Below are positions 1-7,932 of a stretch of DNA of 64,000 nt, piece after piece; position 1 is the stretch's first letter; the number at the start of each line of letters is the position of its first letter. The notes under the pieces were generated by a model that saw only the letters and a list, made by a program, of their open reading frames with translations, ran no database searches and was not told the origin of the DNA. The position numbers and the translations under genes are program-made. Location: contig QAMW01000036.1 of assembly GCA_003150235.1 (NCBI GenBank), forward strand, positions 16,776-80,775, read 5' to 3'. The stretch comes from Bacteroidales bacterium (lineage in GTDB: Bacteria; Bacteroidota; Bacteroidia; Bacteroidales; Muribaculaceae).

Positions 1-13
1 GGGGAATATGTCC

Positions 14-60
14 CCCCTAAACCCTCAACTCTAAACCCTAAACTCTCAACCCTCACCCCA
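14..60. repeat. degenerate CCCTAAA-like low-complexity tract
   Basis: Irregular alternation of CTAAACCCT, CTCAACCCT and CTCAACT units, almost devoid of G on the plus strand. It looks like a decayed short tandem repeat of about 7-8 bp resembling a plant telomere unit. No promoter box or gene is visible in it. It may continue to the left of the window. Confidence 0.5.
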
Positions 61-91
61 AATAACCTCCTAACCCTTTAACCCCATAACC

Positions 92-120
92 TTTTAATTT
101 TCGCTCCGCGAAAATTAAAA
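92..120. repeat. perfect 13-bp inverted repeat before the first gene
   Basis: TTTTAATTTTCGC, loop TCC, then the exact reverse complement, ending 7 bp before the ATG at 128. It could be the terminator of a gene left of the window or a 5' leader hairpin. Both arms are A/T runs closed by a short G/C stem, so it reads the same on both strands. Confidence 0.6.
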
Positions 121-127
121 TCAAAAC

Positions 128-1201
128 ATGAAACCAATCAATATTATTGCCCTCATTGCGGCGTTATTGCTATGTGTCTCCGATGTCTGCGCCCAGACGT
201 TGACATGGAGCGTTGACTTCAATTCAGTATTTGACAACAGGGAAGGTGACCGCAAGATAACTGACCCTAAGACATATTTCTTCACCGTGCTTGCCCCCGA
301 GATAGGCGTACAGCTCACCAAGAAAGACCGTATTGCCGGAGGCGTGGTGTGGACGCAGCATCTCACAAATGACTGGGATGACGGGAAGGTCAACCCTACG
401 CTTTATTACCGTCATGAGAGCAAACGGTGGAGTTTCTCGATGGGTATGTTTCCACGCACTCAGTTGCGCCGTCAGTTACCCGGATTTCTGTGGTGTGACT
501 CGCTTACTTATTTTCAACGCAACATACGTGGCGCGCTCGTGCAGTACAATATGCGTCACGGATGGATTGAGGCTTATCTCGACTGGCGCGGTATGCAGAG
601 CACCACGCGGAGAGAGGCATTCAATATTGTCGTGCATGGAGAGGGTGCGCCGAAAGGGGGGATATTCCTTGTCGGCGGCAATGCCATGATGAATCATTTC
701 GCTCTTCAGAAAAACGCTCCTGCCGACCAGCATATTGTCGACAATTTTCTTGTCAACCCGTATGTGGGGCTGGATTTCAGCCGTAAGACAGCACTTGATT
801 CGCTTGTCATCAAGGCTGGCGCCCTGCTGACGGTGGAGCGTAACAGGGCTAACGAAGAGGGATGGAAGACCCCGGGCGGAGGATGGTTCGAGATTGTGGG
901 TGAATGGCGCTGGCTGGGACTAAAAAACTCCTTTTACATGGGCGGAAAACTGTTCCCTTCTTACAGCGAGTTTGGCGCGGAACTGTATCAGGGTGAGCCG
1001 TTTTATCAGACATCATTCTACAACCGCACCGATGTGTATGCGAAGATTCTTCAGAACCGGTATGTCGACCTGCAGGCTTCGCTTGACTTCAATTTTACCG
1101 AGGATAGCTTCATATTTTACCAGCGCCTGTTGCTGAGGGTCTATTTTGACTCGTTCAACATCAGGCACGGCAAAAAATCAAAGAAGCATATCAGGCTATA
1201 A
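128..1201 (+). CDS. exported protein of unknown function, possibly an outer-membrane beta-barrel
   Basis: 357 residues. The first 22 residues form a signal peptide ending ...VCAQ. The rest has many short alternating hydrophobic/aromatic stretches (for example around LTWSVDF, RWSFSMGMFPR and DSFIFYQRLLLRVYFDS), no cytoplasmic domain motif and no long hydrophobic helix, which suits a beta-barrel, but I do not recognise the family. The C-terminus is very basic (HGKKSKKHIRL), unlike a classical barrel end, which normally finishes in an aromatic residue. Its last 6 bp overlap the end of uvrA on the other strand. The start is the ATG at 128, directly after a hairpin. The function is unknown; the barrel call is an inference from residue pattern only. 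Confidence 0.7.
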   Translation: MKPINIIALIAALLLCVSDVCAQTLTWSVDFNSVFDNREGDRKITDPKTYFFTVLAPEIGVQLTKKDRIAGGVVWTQHLTNDWDDGKVNPTLYYRHESKRWSFSMGMFPRTQLRRQLPGFLWCDSLTYFQRNIRGALVQYNMRHGWIEAYLDWRGMQSTTRREAFNIVVHGEGAPKGGIFLVGGNAMMNHFALQKNAPADQHIVDNFLVNPYVGLDFSRKTALDSLVIKAGALLTVERNRANEEGWKTPGGGWFEIVGEWRWLGLKNSFYMGGKLFPSYSEFGAELYQGEPFYQTSFYNRTDVYAKILQNRYVDLQASLDFNFTEDSFIFYQRLLLRVYFDSFNIRHGKKSKKHIRL

Positions 1202-3979
1202 CTTTTCGGCAAGATACTTTCCGGTATAGCTTCCGGGAGTTGCTGCAACCTTTTCCGGAGTGCCTTCAACCACGATGTTGCCGCCTCCGGCTCCTCCTTC
1301 AGGACCGATGTCGATTACGTGGTCGGCACACTTTATCACATCCATGTTGTGCTCGATTATGATCACGGTGTGACCGAGGGCAATAAGCCTGTTGAACGAG
1401 TCCATGAGAGTGTTGATGTCGTGAAAGTGGAGTCCTGTCGTAGGTTCGTCAAATATGAACATGGTAGGTTCCGGCTTTTCAAGCGACAGGAAATAGGCGA
1501 GCTTCACGCGCTGATTCTCGCCGCCTGAAAGGGTTGACGACGACTGTCCGAGCTTGATATATCCGAGACCGACGTCCTGCAACGGTTTCAACCGGCGCAC
1601 GATTTTCTTCGGCAGCGACTCGTTGCTCTCGCCGAAAAATTCTATTGCTTGGTTGACCGTCATGTTGAGTACGTCGTTGATGTTTTTGTCGCGATATTTT
1701 ATTTCAAGCACCTCTTTCTTGTAGCGTTCGCCGTGGCATGCCTCGCATGGTATCACGATATCAGCCATGAACTGCATCTCGATGGTGATGGTGCCTTCAC
1801 CCTTACACTCCTCACATCTTCCGCCTTCGGCATTGAATGAGAAATAGCCTGCAGGGAAGCCCATCTGCTTTGCCGACTGTTGCTCTGCGAAGAGTTTGCG
1901 TATCTCGTCAAACGCCTTCAGGTAGGTGGCGGCATTGCTTCGTGATGACTTGCCGATGGGATTCTGGTCGACAAATTCAATCGCCGATATGCGGTGAAGG
2001 TCGCCCCGCAACGCCTTGTGGAGCCCCGGCGCGTCACACGGGTCGCCGAGATGCCTTACCATGGCGCGGTAAAGGATGTCGCGCACGAGTGTGGATTTTC
2101 CCGAGCCGCTGACACCGGTCACCACGGTCATCACACCAAGCGGAAATTTCACGTCGATATTTTTCAGGTTGTGCTGCCGCGCACCTACCACCTCGATATA
2201 GTCGCGCCATTGACGCCGCCGCTTGGGCACAGGTATCGACATCTCGCCGTTGAGGTATTTTACCGTGTAGGAGCCGGTGGCTTTCTGAAGATTTGCGACA
2301 TCGCCCTGATAGATTATCTCTCCGCCGTGACGACCCGCTTCAGGACCCACATCGATGATATAGTCGGAGGCGCGCATGATTTCCTCGTCATGCTCGACCA
2401 CGACCACGGTGTTGCCGAGTTGCTGCAGTTTGCGGAGCACCCCGATAAGGCGGTCAGTGTCGCGCGAATGTAGTCCGATACTCGGCTCGTCGAGTATGTA
2501 GAGCGACCCGACAAGGCTGCTGCCGAGCGACGTGGCAAGGTTGATGCGCTGGCTCTCGCCACCCGACAGGGTGGATGAGAGACGGTCAAGGGTGAGATAG
2601 CCGAGACCTACGTCGCAGAGGAAACCGATGCGGTTGTTTATCTCGACAAGCAGACGCTCCGCTATCTTGGCGTCGTTTTCGCCAAGCTGCAGGTTACGGA
2701 ACCACTCGCGGAGGTCGCTCACCGGCATCCTTACGAGGTCGGAGATGGTCATGCCGCCGATTTTCACGTATGAGGCATCCTTGTTGAGGCGCGAGCCGTG
2801 ACATACCGGGCACGTTGTCTTGCCACGGTAGCGGGCGAGCATCACGCGGTACTGTATCTTATATTGGTTTTCCTCGACCATCTTGAAAAATCCGTCTATG
2901 CCACGGAAACGCCCGTTGCCGTGCCATAGCAGGTCAAGCTCTTTTTCGGTAAGGTCGCAGTAGGGGCGATGGATAGGGAAGCCTATGTGGGGGGCGATGT
3001 GGATAAGCTCGCGTTTCCATTCGCTCATCTTTTCGCCGCGCCAGCACACCACTGCATCCTCATAGACCGACAGCGATTTGTCGGGCACCACAAGGTCGGG
3101 GTCGAGCCCGATGACTTTTCCGAATCCCTCGCACTTGGGACATGCGCCGTAAGGGTTGTTGAAATTGAACATGAGTTCCGACGGCTCGCGGAAAGTGATG
3201 CCGTCGGCGTCAAAACGCTTCGAAAAGTCGTGACGGTGGAGTCCCGACTCGCTCCATACGAGCAGGCTCATCTCATCGTGACCCTCAAAAAACGCGGTTT
3301 CCACCGAGTCGGCGAGACGGCTTGCCTCGTCGCCGGCTGCTTCCACGGCAAGGCGGTCGACAAGAAGGTCGTAGCCGTCGGCTGTAGCCGGCGTATCGGC
3401 AGCAAGAAGGTCTTCGATCATGATAAATTCACCATCCTTGACCATGCGCGAATATCCCTCCTTGAGGTATATCTCGAGCTGCTGGCTGAATGTGCGCTTT
3501 TCGGGCAGCGACACCGGGGCGATGACGGCTATGCGTGTGCCTTCAGGATAAGACTGTGCGGTAGCAATCACATCTTCCGGGGTATGCTTCTTTACCTGCA
3601 TTCCCGACACCGGGGAATAGGTCTTGCCGATTCGCCCGAAAAGCAGACGCATATAATCGTATATCTCGGTGGATGTGCCGACGGTAGAGCGCGGGTTGCG
3701 GGTGTTGACCTTCTGCTCGATGGCTATTGCGGGGGGAAGCCCTTTTATGAAGTCGGCCTCCGGCTTAGCCATTTTGCCGAGAAACTGGCGCGCATAAGCC
3801 GACAGACTCTCGACATAGCGGCGCTGCCCTTCGGCATAAAGAGTGTCAAAGGCAAGCGACGACTTGCCGGAGCCTGACAGACCTGTGATTACCACAAGTT
3901 TGTTGCGCGGAATTTCTACGGTTATGTTTTTTAGATTGTTGACGCGTGCGCCCTTAACAAGTATATTACGTTCTGCCAT
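1196..3979 (-). CDS. uvrA: UvrABC excinuclease subunit A
   Basis: Damage-recognition ATPase of nucleotide excision repair; it works as a dimer and loads UvrB on damaged DNA. 927 residues, close to the usual 940. There are two ABC modules: Walker A GLSGSGKS at residues 33-40 and GVSGSGKS in the second half, signature LSGGESQR in the first module and LSGGENQR in the second, and Walker B ILDEP and IFDEP. Zinc-binding cysteine pairs appear as CPKCEGFG, CPVCHGSR and CEECKGEG/CEACHGE. No key residue is missing. It is transcribed alone, with a TAACTTTG -7 box just upstream, and its 3' end overlaps the preceding convergent gene by 6 bp. Confidence 0.97.
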   Translation of the reverse strand: MAERNILVKGARVNNLKNITVEIPRNKLVVITGLSGSGKSSLAFDTLYAEGQRRYVESLSAYARQFLGKMAKPEADFIKGLPPAIAIEQKVNTRNPRSTVGTSTEIYDYMRLLFGRIGKTYSPVSGMQVKKHTPEDVIATAQSYPEGTRIAVIAPVSLPEKRTFSQQLEIYLKEGYSRMVKDGEFIMIEDLLAADTPATADGYDLLVDRLAVEAAGDEASRLADSVETAFFEGHDEMSLLVWSESGLHRHDFSKRFDADGITFREPSELMFNFNNPYGACPKCEGFGKVIGLDPDLVVPDKSLSVYEDAVVCWRGEKMSEWKRELIHIAPHIGFPIHRPYCDLTEKELDLLWHGNGRFRGIDGFFKMVEENQYKIQYRVMLARYRGKTTCPVCHGSRLNKDASYVKIGGMTISDLVRMPVSDLREWFRNLQLGENDAKIAERLLVEINNRIGFLCDVGLGYLTLDRLSSTLSGGESQRINLATSLGSSLVGSLYILDEPSIGLHSRDTDRLIGVLRKLQQLGNTVVVVEHDEEIMRASDYIIDVGPEAGRHGGEIIYQGDVANLQKATGSYTVKYLNGEMSIPVPKRRRQWRDYIEVVGARQHNLKNIDVKFPLGVMTVVTGVSGSGKSTLVRDILYRAMVRHLGDPCDAPGLHKALRGDLHRISAIEFVDQNPIGKSSRSNAATYLKAFDEIRKLFAEQQSAKQMGFPAGYFSFNAEGGRCEECKGEGTITIEMQFMADIVIPCEACHGERYKKEVLEIKYRDKNINDVLNMTVNQAIEFFGESNESLPKKIVRRLKPLQDVGLGYIKLGQSSSTLSGGENQRVKLAYFLSLEKPEPTMFIFDEPTTGLHFHDINTLMDSFNRLIALGHTVIIIEHNMDVIKCADHVIDIGPEGGAGGGNIVVEGTPEKVAATPGSYTGKYLAEKL

Positions 3980-4001
3980 TTTGGTCGTTTGAATTAACTT
4001 G

Positions 4002-4009
4002 CAAAGTTA
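4002..4009 (-). promoter_or_regulatory. -7 promoter box of uvrA
   Basis: On the minus strand this reads TAACTTTG, an exact match to the Bacteroidetes -7 consensus TAnnTTTG, 23 bp before the uvrA ATG. No clear -33 TTG at the ideal 20-bp distance. Confidence 0.55.
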
Positions 4010-4103
4010 CTAATAATATGGCAAAACGACATCATCAGTTAAGTCGCGATGTCATGAAAAATATTTAAGGTGGTTTAAATTTCGTTTTTTCGCGGTCGTG
4101 TGC

Positions 4104-4111
4104 TATCTTTG
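4104..4111 (+). promoter_or_regulatory. -7 promoter box of the tsaC operon
   Basis: TATCTTTG matches TAnnTTTG. It lies inside the upstream in-frame extension that begins at the GTG at 4098, so that GTG cannot be the translation start of a transcript from this promoter. This decides the start of tsaC at 4134. Confidence 0.65.
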
Positions 4112-4133
4112 TAAATTGGATAATGTGTCAGTT

Positions 4134-4703
4134 ATGGATTTGAATGAAGATTTACAATGTGCTGCTGACGCAGTGAAAGGCGGTAAAGTGATACTTTATC
4201 CCACCGATACCGTGTGGGGCATAGGATGTGACGCCACTGACAGTGACGCGGTGAGGCGTGTGTATGCCATAAAGCGGCGGTCGGACAGCAAGGCGATGCT
4301 TTTGCTCGTCGACTCTCTGTCGACGGTAAGACGTTACTTCCCCGACGTGACTCCCGAAGCGGAGGCGTTGCTTCTTGATGAAAGCCGTCCCACGACGGTC
4401 ATACTCTCCGGTCCGGTCGGCATAGCTCCCGGGCTGATTGCCTCCGACGGTACCGTAGGTGTAAGGGTGACGCGTGAAAAATATTCATGTGACCTTTGCC
4501 GCAGAGCCGGTGTTCCCTTAGTATCGACTTCAGCGAATATCAGCGGGGAGGCTGCTGCAAGATGTTTTGCGGAGATTTCCACTGCAATAAGTGATGCTGT
4601 GGATTATATATGCGAGGCGAGGCGTGACGATAACGCTCAGGGTACACCTTCACGCATTGTCAAGTTCAATCCCGATAAATCAATAACCGTAATTCGTCCT
4701 TGA
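4134..4703 (+). CDS. tsaC: L-threonylcarbamoyladenylate synthase (TsaC/YrdC type)
   Basis: Makes threonylcarbamoyl-AMP from threonine, bicarbonate and ATP, the first step of the t6A37 modification of ANN-decoding tRNAs. 189 residues from this start, a single YrdC domain without the Sua5 C-terminal domain, hence the TsaC-type call. Visible motifs: YPTDTVWGIGCDATD near the N-terminus, KRRSDSK (nucleotide/bicarbonate-binding KxR-like region), and STSANISGE in the second half. A longer frame starts at the GTG at 4098, but the promoter -7 box lies within it, so I use the ATG at 4134. The stop overlaps the next gene, so the two are probably translationally coupled. Confidence 0.9.
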   Translation: MDLNEDLQCAADAVKGGKVILYPTDTVWGIGCDATDSDAVRRVYAIKRRSDSKAMLLLVDSLSTVRRYFPDVTPEAEALLLDESRPTTVILSGPVGIAPGLIASDGTVGVRVTREKYSCDLCRRAGVPLVSTSANISGEAAARCFAEISTAISDAVDYICEARRDDNAQGTPSRIVKFNPDKSITVIRP

Positions 4704-6112
4704 CACTTCACGCACGACATAGGATGCTTTATGTTACAGCCGATTACGTCGCTACCAACGTGGCGATACTGCTGTTTAACTTTGTGCGTTATCATGCCGA
4801 TGTGTCAGCTAGGCAGTTTGGCTCTATAAGTGCATTTTTATCCAATACGCCGGTAGTAGCGGAGCAAATTGTGTTCCCGTTTGTCATGCTTGGCATTTAC
4901 TGGCTGTCGGGGTATTACAATGAAGTGTTCCTTAAGTCGCGTCTGCAGGAACTGAGTGTCACGCTTGGCAATGCCTTGACAGGAGCCGTGTTATTTTTCT
5001 TTGTGGCGATGATTAATGACCTGCAGCCTGACCGCGCCCATACATATCTGCTGATATTGCTTGTGTTCGGCAGTCTGTTTTTGTGCCTGTACACCGAGCG
5101 GTGTCTCATCACATTGTCGGCAAAGCGCAGGATAGAAAGGGGAGAGTGGGCGCTCAATACGCTGATAGTAGGCACAGGGGAAGAGGCGGAGGCTCTTCTG
5201 GGTCGCTTGCGACGCCTGCAGCCGGTGATGGGGCTTAACGTGCTCGGTTTTGTCTCGACAGGAAGGGGAGATGATGTGACTATGTCATTGCCGGTATATG
5301 ATATAGATGAGATAGAAGAGATTAGCGACAGGCTTTCAATAAATAAATATGTGGTGATGCTACAACAGGGAGGCGATAATGTGACCAAAGATGTCATAAA
5401 CCGTCTGCTGCCTACCGACAGGGGTGTACTGGTGTCGCCTGACCTGTATCATCTTCTGACAACGAGGGTGCGTACCGCTAATATTGCCGGGGAGCCCCTT
5501 GTAGATGTTGCACACGCCCCAATCAGCGACTTCTCCATCAATATGAAGCGTGTGATAGACGTTGTGGCGTCAGCAATCGGCATGTTATTGTCGCTCCCGG
5601 TAATAGGCGTGCTCGCCATACTCATAAAAGCCGATTCAAAGGGACCGGTCATATACAGTCAGATACGTATAGGCCGTCATAAAAAACCGTTCAGGATATA
5701 CAAGCTGCGCACGATGTACACTGACGCAGAGTCAAACGGACCGGCATTGTCGGTGCCTGATGATACACGCATCACCAAGATAGGGCATTTTCTGCGAAAA
5801 TACCGTCTTGACGAACTTCCGCAGTTCTGGAATGTCTTTATCGGTCAGATGTCGCTTGTAGGTCCCCGTCCTGAAAGAGAATATTACATAAATCAATTGC
5901 TTGAGCGCGCTCCGTATTATGCCCTCGTGCAGCAGGTGCGTCCCGGTCTTACATCATGGGGGATGGTCAAGTATGGCTACGCCTCAGATATTGACGGAAT
6001 GGTCGAGCGACTGCGTTATGAACTGCTTTATCTTGAGAATCTTTCATTGAGGGTCGATATAAAGATTATAATATATACATTTAAAATCGTGTTTACAGGA
6101 AAAGGAATTTAA
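4700..6112 (+). CDS. polyprenyl-phosphate sugar-1-phosphate transferase (exopolysaccharide/capsule initiation)
   Basis: Inner-membrane enzyme that transfers a hexose-1-phosphate from a UDP-sugar to undecaprenyl phosphate, starting a polysaccharide repeat unit. 470 residues: four to five hydrophobic helices in the first 130, a CoA-binding-like domain in the middle (TLIVGTGEEAEALLGRL), another helix near residue 290, then the C-terminal bacterial sugar transferase domain with KLRTMYTDAE, RKYRLDELPQFWNVF and GQMSLVGPRPE. The start is TTG at 4700, overlapping the tsaC stop; an ATG at 4724 is the alternative and would lose eight polar residues. No glycosyltransferase or flippase genes follow, so it is an isolated initiation gene in a tsaC-CLC operon. 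The sugar specificity cannot be read. Confidence 0.88.
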   Translation: MTLHARHRMLYVTADYVATNVAILLFNFVRYHADVSARQFGSISAFLSNTPVVAEQIVFPFVMLGIYWLSGYYNEVFLKSRLQELSVTLGNALTGAVLFFFVAMINDLQPDRAHTYLLILLVFGSLFLCLYTERCLITLSAKRRIERGEWALNTLIVGTGEEAEALLGRLRRLQPVMGLNVLGFVSTGRGDDVTMSLPVYDIDEIEEISDRLSINKYVVMLQQGGDNVTKDVINRLLPTDRGVLVSPDLYHLLTTRVRTANIAGEPLVDVAHAPISDFSINMKRVIDVVASAIGMLLSLPVIGVLAILIKADSKGPVIYSQIRIGRHKKPFRIYKLRTMYTDAESNGPALSVPDDTRITKIGHFLRKYRLDELPQFWNVFIGQMSLVGPRPEREYYINQLLERAPYYALVQQVRPGLTSWGMVKYGYASDIDGMVERLRYELLYLENLSLRVDIKIIIYTFKIVFTGKGI

Positions 6113-7912
6113 ATGGCTGCAATCCAAAATATAGGACATACGACAAGTTCATGGTTTCTCGCGTTGCTCCAATGGCGCGAGAAACATATAAAGGAGAAGA
6201 ATTTCATCCTTATACTTGCCTTCATAACCGGAATCATCTGCGGATTTGCCGCTCTGATTTTCAAATGGCTGATTCACTTCATATCAAGCTCGCTGCTTCT
6301 CAATATCGACATAACCGGAGGTAACTACCTCTATCTGCTTTACCCGCTCGTGGGCATCGTGATAGTGAGCTGCTATGTAAGATATGTGGTGAAAGACAAC
6401 ATATCCCACGGTGTGACGCGCGTATTATACGCTATCTCGCAGAACAAGAGCCGCCTGAAGGGGCATAATTGCTATACCGCTGTCGTTGCGGCATCGATAA
6501 CCATCGGTTTCGGCGGATCTGTTGGTTCCGAGGGTCCAATCGTGTCGACCGGAGCAGCTATCGGGTCAAATCTCGGACAGACTTTCCGTCTTTCTCCGCG
6601 ACTTCTTATGATACTTGTCGGATGCGGGGCTGCCGCCGGTGTGGCGGGAATTTTCAAGGCTCCGATATCGGGTGCGCTGTTTACTCTTGAAGTGCTGATG
6701 ATTGACCTTACGACGGTGTCAGTGATGCCGCTTCTCATCTCTTCAATCACAGCTGCGACAGTGGCATACGTGTTTACCGGCTATGACGTGGAATTTTTCT
6801 TTGCCCAGAGCGAGAATTTCCTTACGGTAAGAATCCCGTATGTGATACTGCTCGGGGTGCTATGCGGATTTGCCTCACTCTATTTTATCCGGGTCATCAA
6901 CATGATGGAAAACTTTTATGCGAAAGTGAAAAACCCCTGGACGAGGGCGGCAATCGGCGGCACAATCCTGGCTGTGCTTATCTTCTTCTTCCCGCCGCTT
7001 TACGGTGAGGGCTACAATGTGATTACGAGTATGCTCAACGGTGATGCAGGGTCGGTGGTGGATGGCTCAATATTCTATAATGACCGAAACACTGCGTGGT
7101 TTATCGTGCTGTATGTAGGCGGTCTTTGTCTGTCAAAGGCATTTGCGACATCATCGACCAACGGTGCCGGCGGTGTTGGCGGTACATTCGCTCCGTCGCT
7201 TTACATGGGGTGTATGACAGGCTTCTTTTTCTCCTATCTGCTTAATACTACGGTGGGACTTGACCTCTCTGTAAAGAATTTCGCGCTTATGGGCATGGCG
7301 GGTGTGATGTCGGGAGTGATGCATGCCCCGCTGATGGCAATCTTCCTTACCGCTGAACTGACAGGAGGCTACGACCTGTTTTTGCCGTTGCTGATAGTGT
7401 CGACAATCTCTTACGGCACGATAAAGGTATTTGAGCCTTATAGCATCTATGCGATACGTCTGGCGAAGCGCGGCGAACTGCTTACTCATCACAAAGATAA
7501 ATCGGTGCTCCGATTGCTGAAGATAAACAGTGTGATAGAAAATGATTTCAAGCCGGTGACACCTGACATGAACCTGAAACAGATGGTGGATGTCATATCG
7601 CAGTCCAACCGTAACCTGTTTCCGGTGCTTGACGCTGACGACACGCTCATAGGAGTTGTGCTCCTTGACGACATACGCAATATTATGTTCCGCCCCGACC
7701 TCTATAAGAAGATGTACGTAAGCAAATTCATGAGCATGCCTCCCGCCAAGATAGAAATCGGCGATACGATGGAAAATGTCATGAAGACATTTGACAAGAC
7801 CGGAGCGTGGAATCTTCCCGTAGTGGAAAACGGGCGTTATGTCGGCTTTGTATCAAAGTCGAAGATTTTCAATTCCTACCGCAGGGTGTTGCGTCACTAT
7901 TCGGAAGACTAA
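6113..7912 (+). CDS. CLC-family chloride channel/transporter with C-terminal CBS pair
   Basis: 599 residues: about ten to twelve membrane helices, then two CBS domains (about residues 470-595) that usually bind adenine nucleotides. The CLC signature GSVGSEGP contains the external gate glutamate (Glu140). The helix corresponding to the one with the inner proton glutamate reads GALFTLEVLM: the position after the conserved Glu is Val, as in channel-type CLCs, where proton antiporters usually have a second Glu. This suggests a channel or uncoupled transporter rather than an antiporter, an inference from one residue. It follows the previous stop codon without a gap, so it is in the same operon. 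A weak 6-bp hairpin overlaps the stop (7906-7922). Confidence 0.93.
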   Translation: MAAIQNIGHTTSSWFLALLQWREKHIKEKNFILILAFITGIICGFAALIFKWLIHFISSSLLLNIDITGGNYLYLLYPLVGIVIVSCYVRYVVKDNISHGVTRVLYAISQNKSRLKGHNCYTAVVAASITIGFGGSVGSEGPIVSTGAAIGSNLGQTFRLSPRLLMILVGCGAAAGVAGIFKAPISGALFTLEVLMIDLTTVSVMPLLISSITAATVAYVFTGYDVEFFFAQSENFLTVRIPYVILLGVLCGFASLYFIRVINMMENFYAKVKNPWTRAAIGGTILAVLIFFFPPLYGEGYNVITSMLNGDAGSVVDGSIFYNDRNTAWFIVLYVGGLCLSKAFATSSTNGAGGVGGTFAPSLYMGCMTGFFFSYLLNTTVGLDLSVKNFALMGMAGVMSGVMHAPLMAIFLTAELTGGYDLFLPLLIVSTISYGTIKVFEPYSIYAIRLAKRGELLTHHKDKSVLRLLKINSVIENDFKPVTPDMNLKQMVDVISQSNRNLFPVLDADDTLIGVVLLDDIRNIMFRPDLYKKMYVSKFMSMPPAKIEIGDTMENVMKTFDKTGAWNLPVVENGRYVGFVSKSKIFNSYRRVLRHYSED

Positions 7913-7932
7913 GAGATAGTCTGTTATCGTTT

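Noticed and set aside
14..60. Telomere of a linear replicon
   Set aside because: The tract is short and degenerate, next to ordinary chromosomal genes; more likely a decayed tandem repeat.
2969..3877. 302-codon open frame antisense to uvrA
   Set aside because: UvrA is intact on the other strand with all motifs; the antisense frame is a by-product of its G/C-rich codon pattern.
4098..4133. Longer N-terminus of tsaC from the GTG at 4098
   Set aside because: The promoter -7 box TATCTTTG at 4104-4111 lies within it, so it would not be transcribed.
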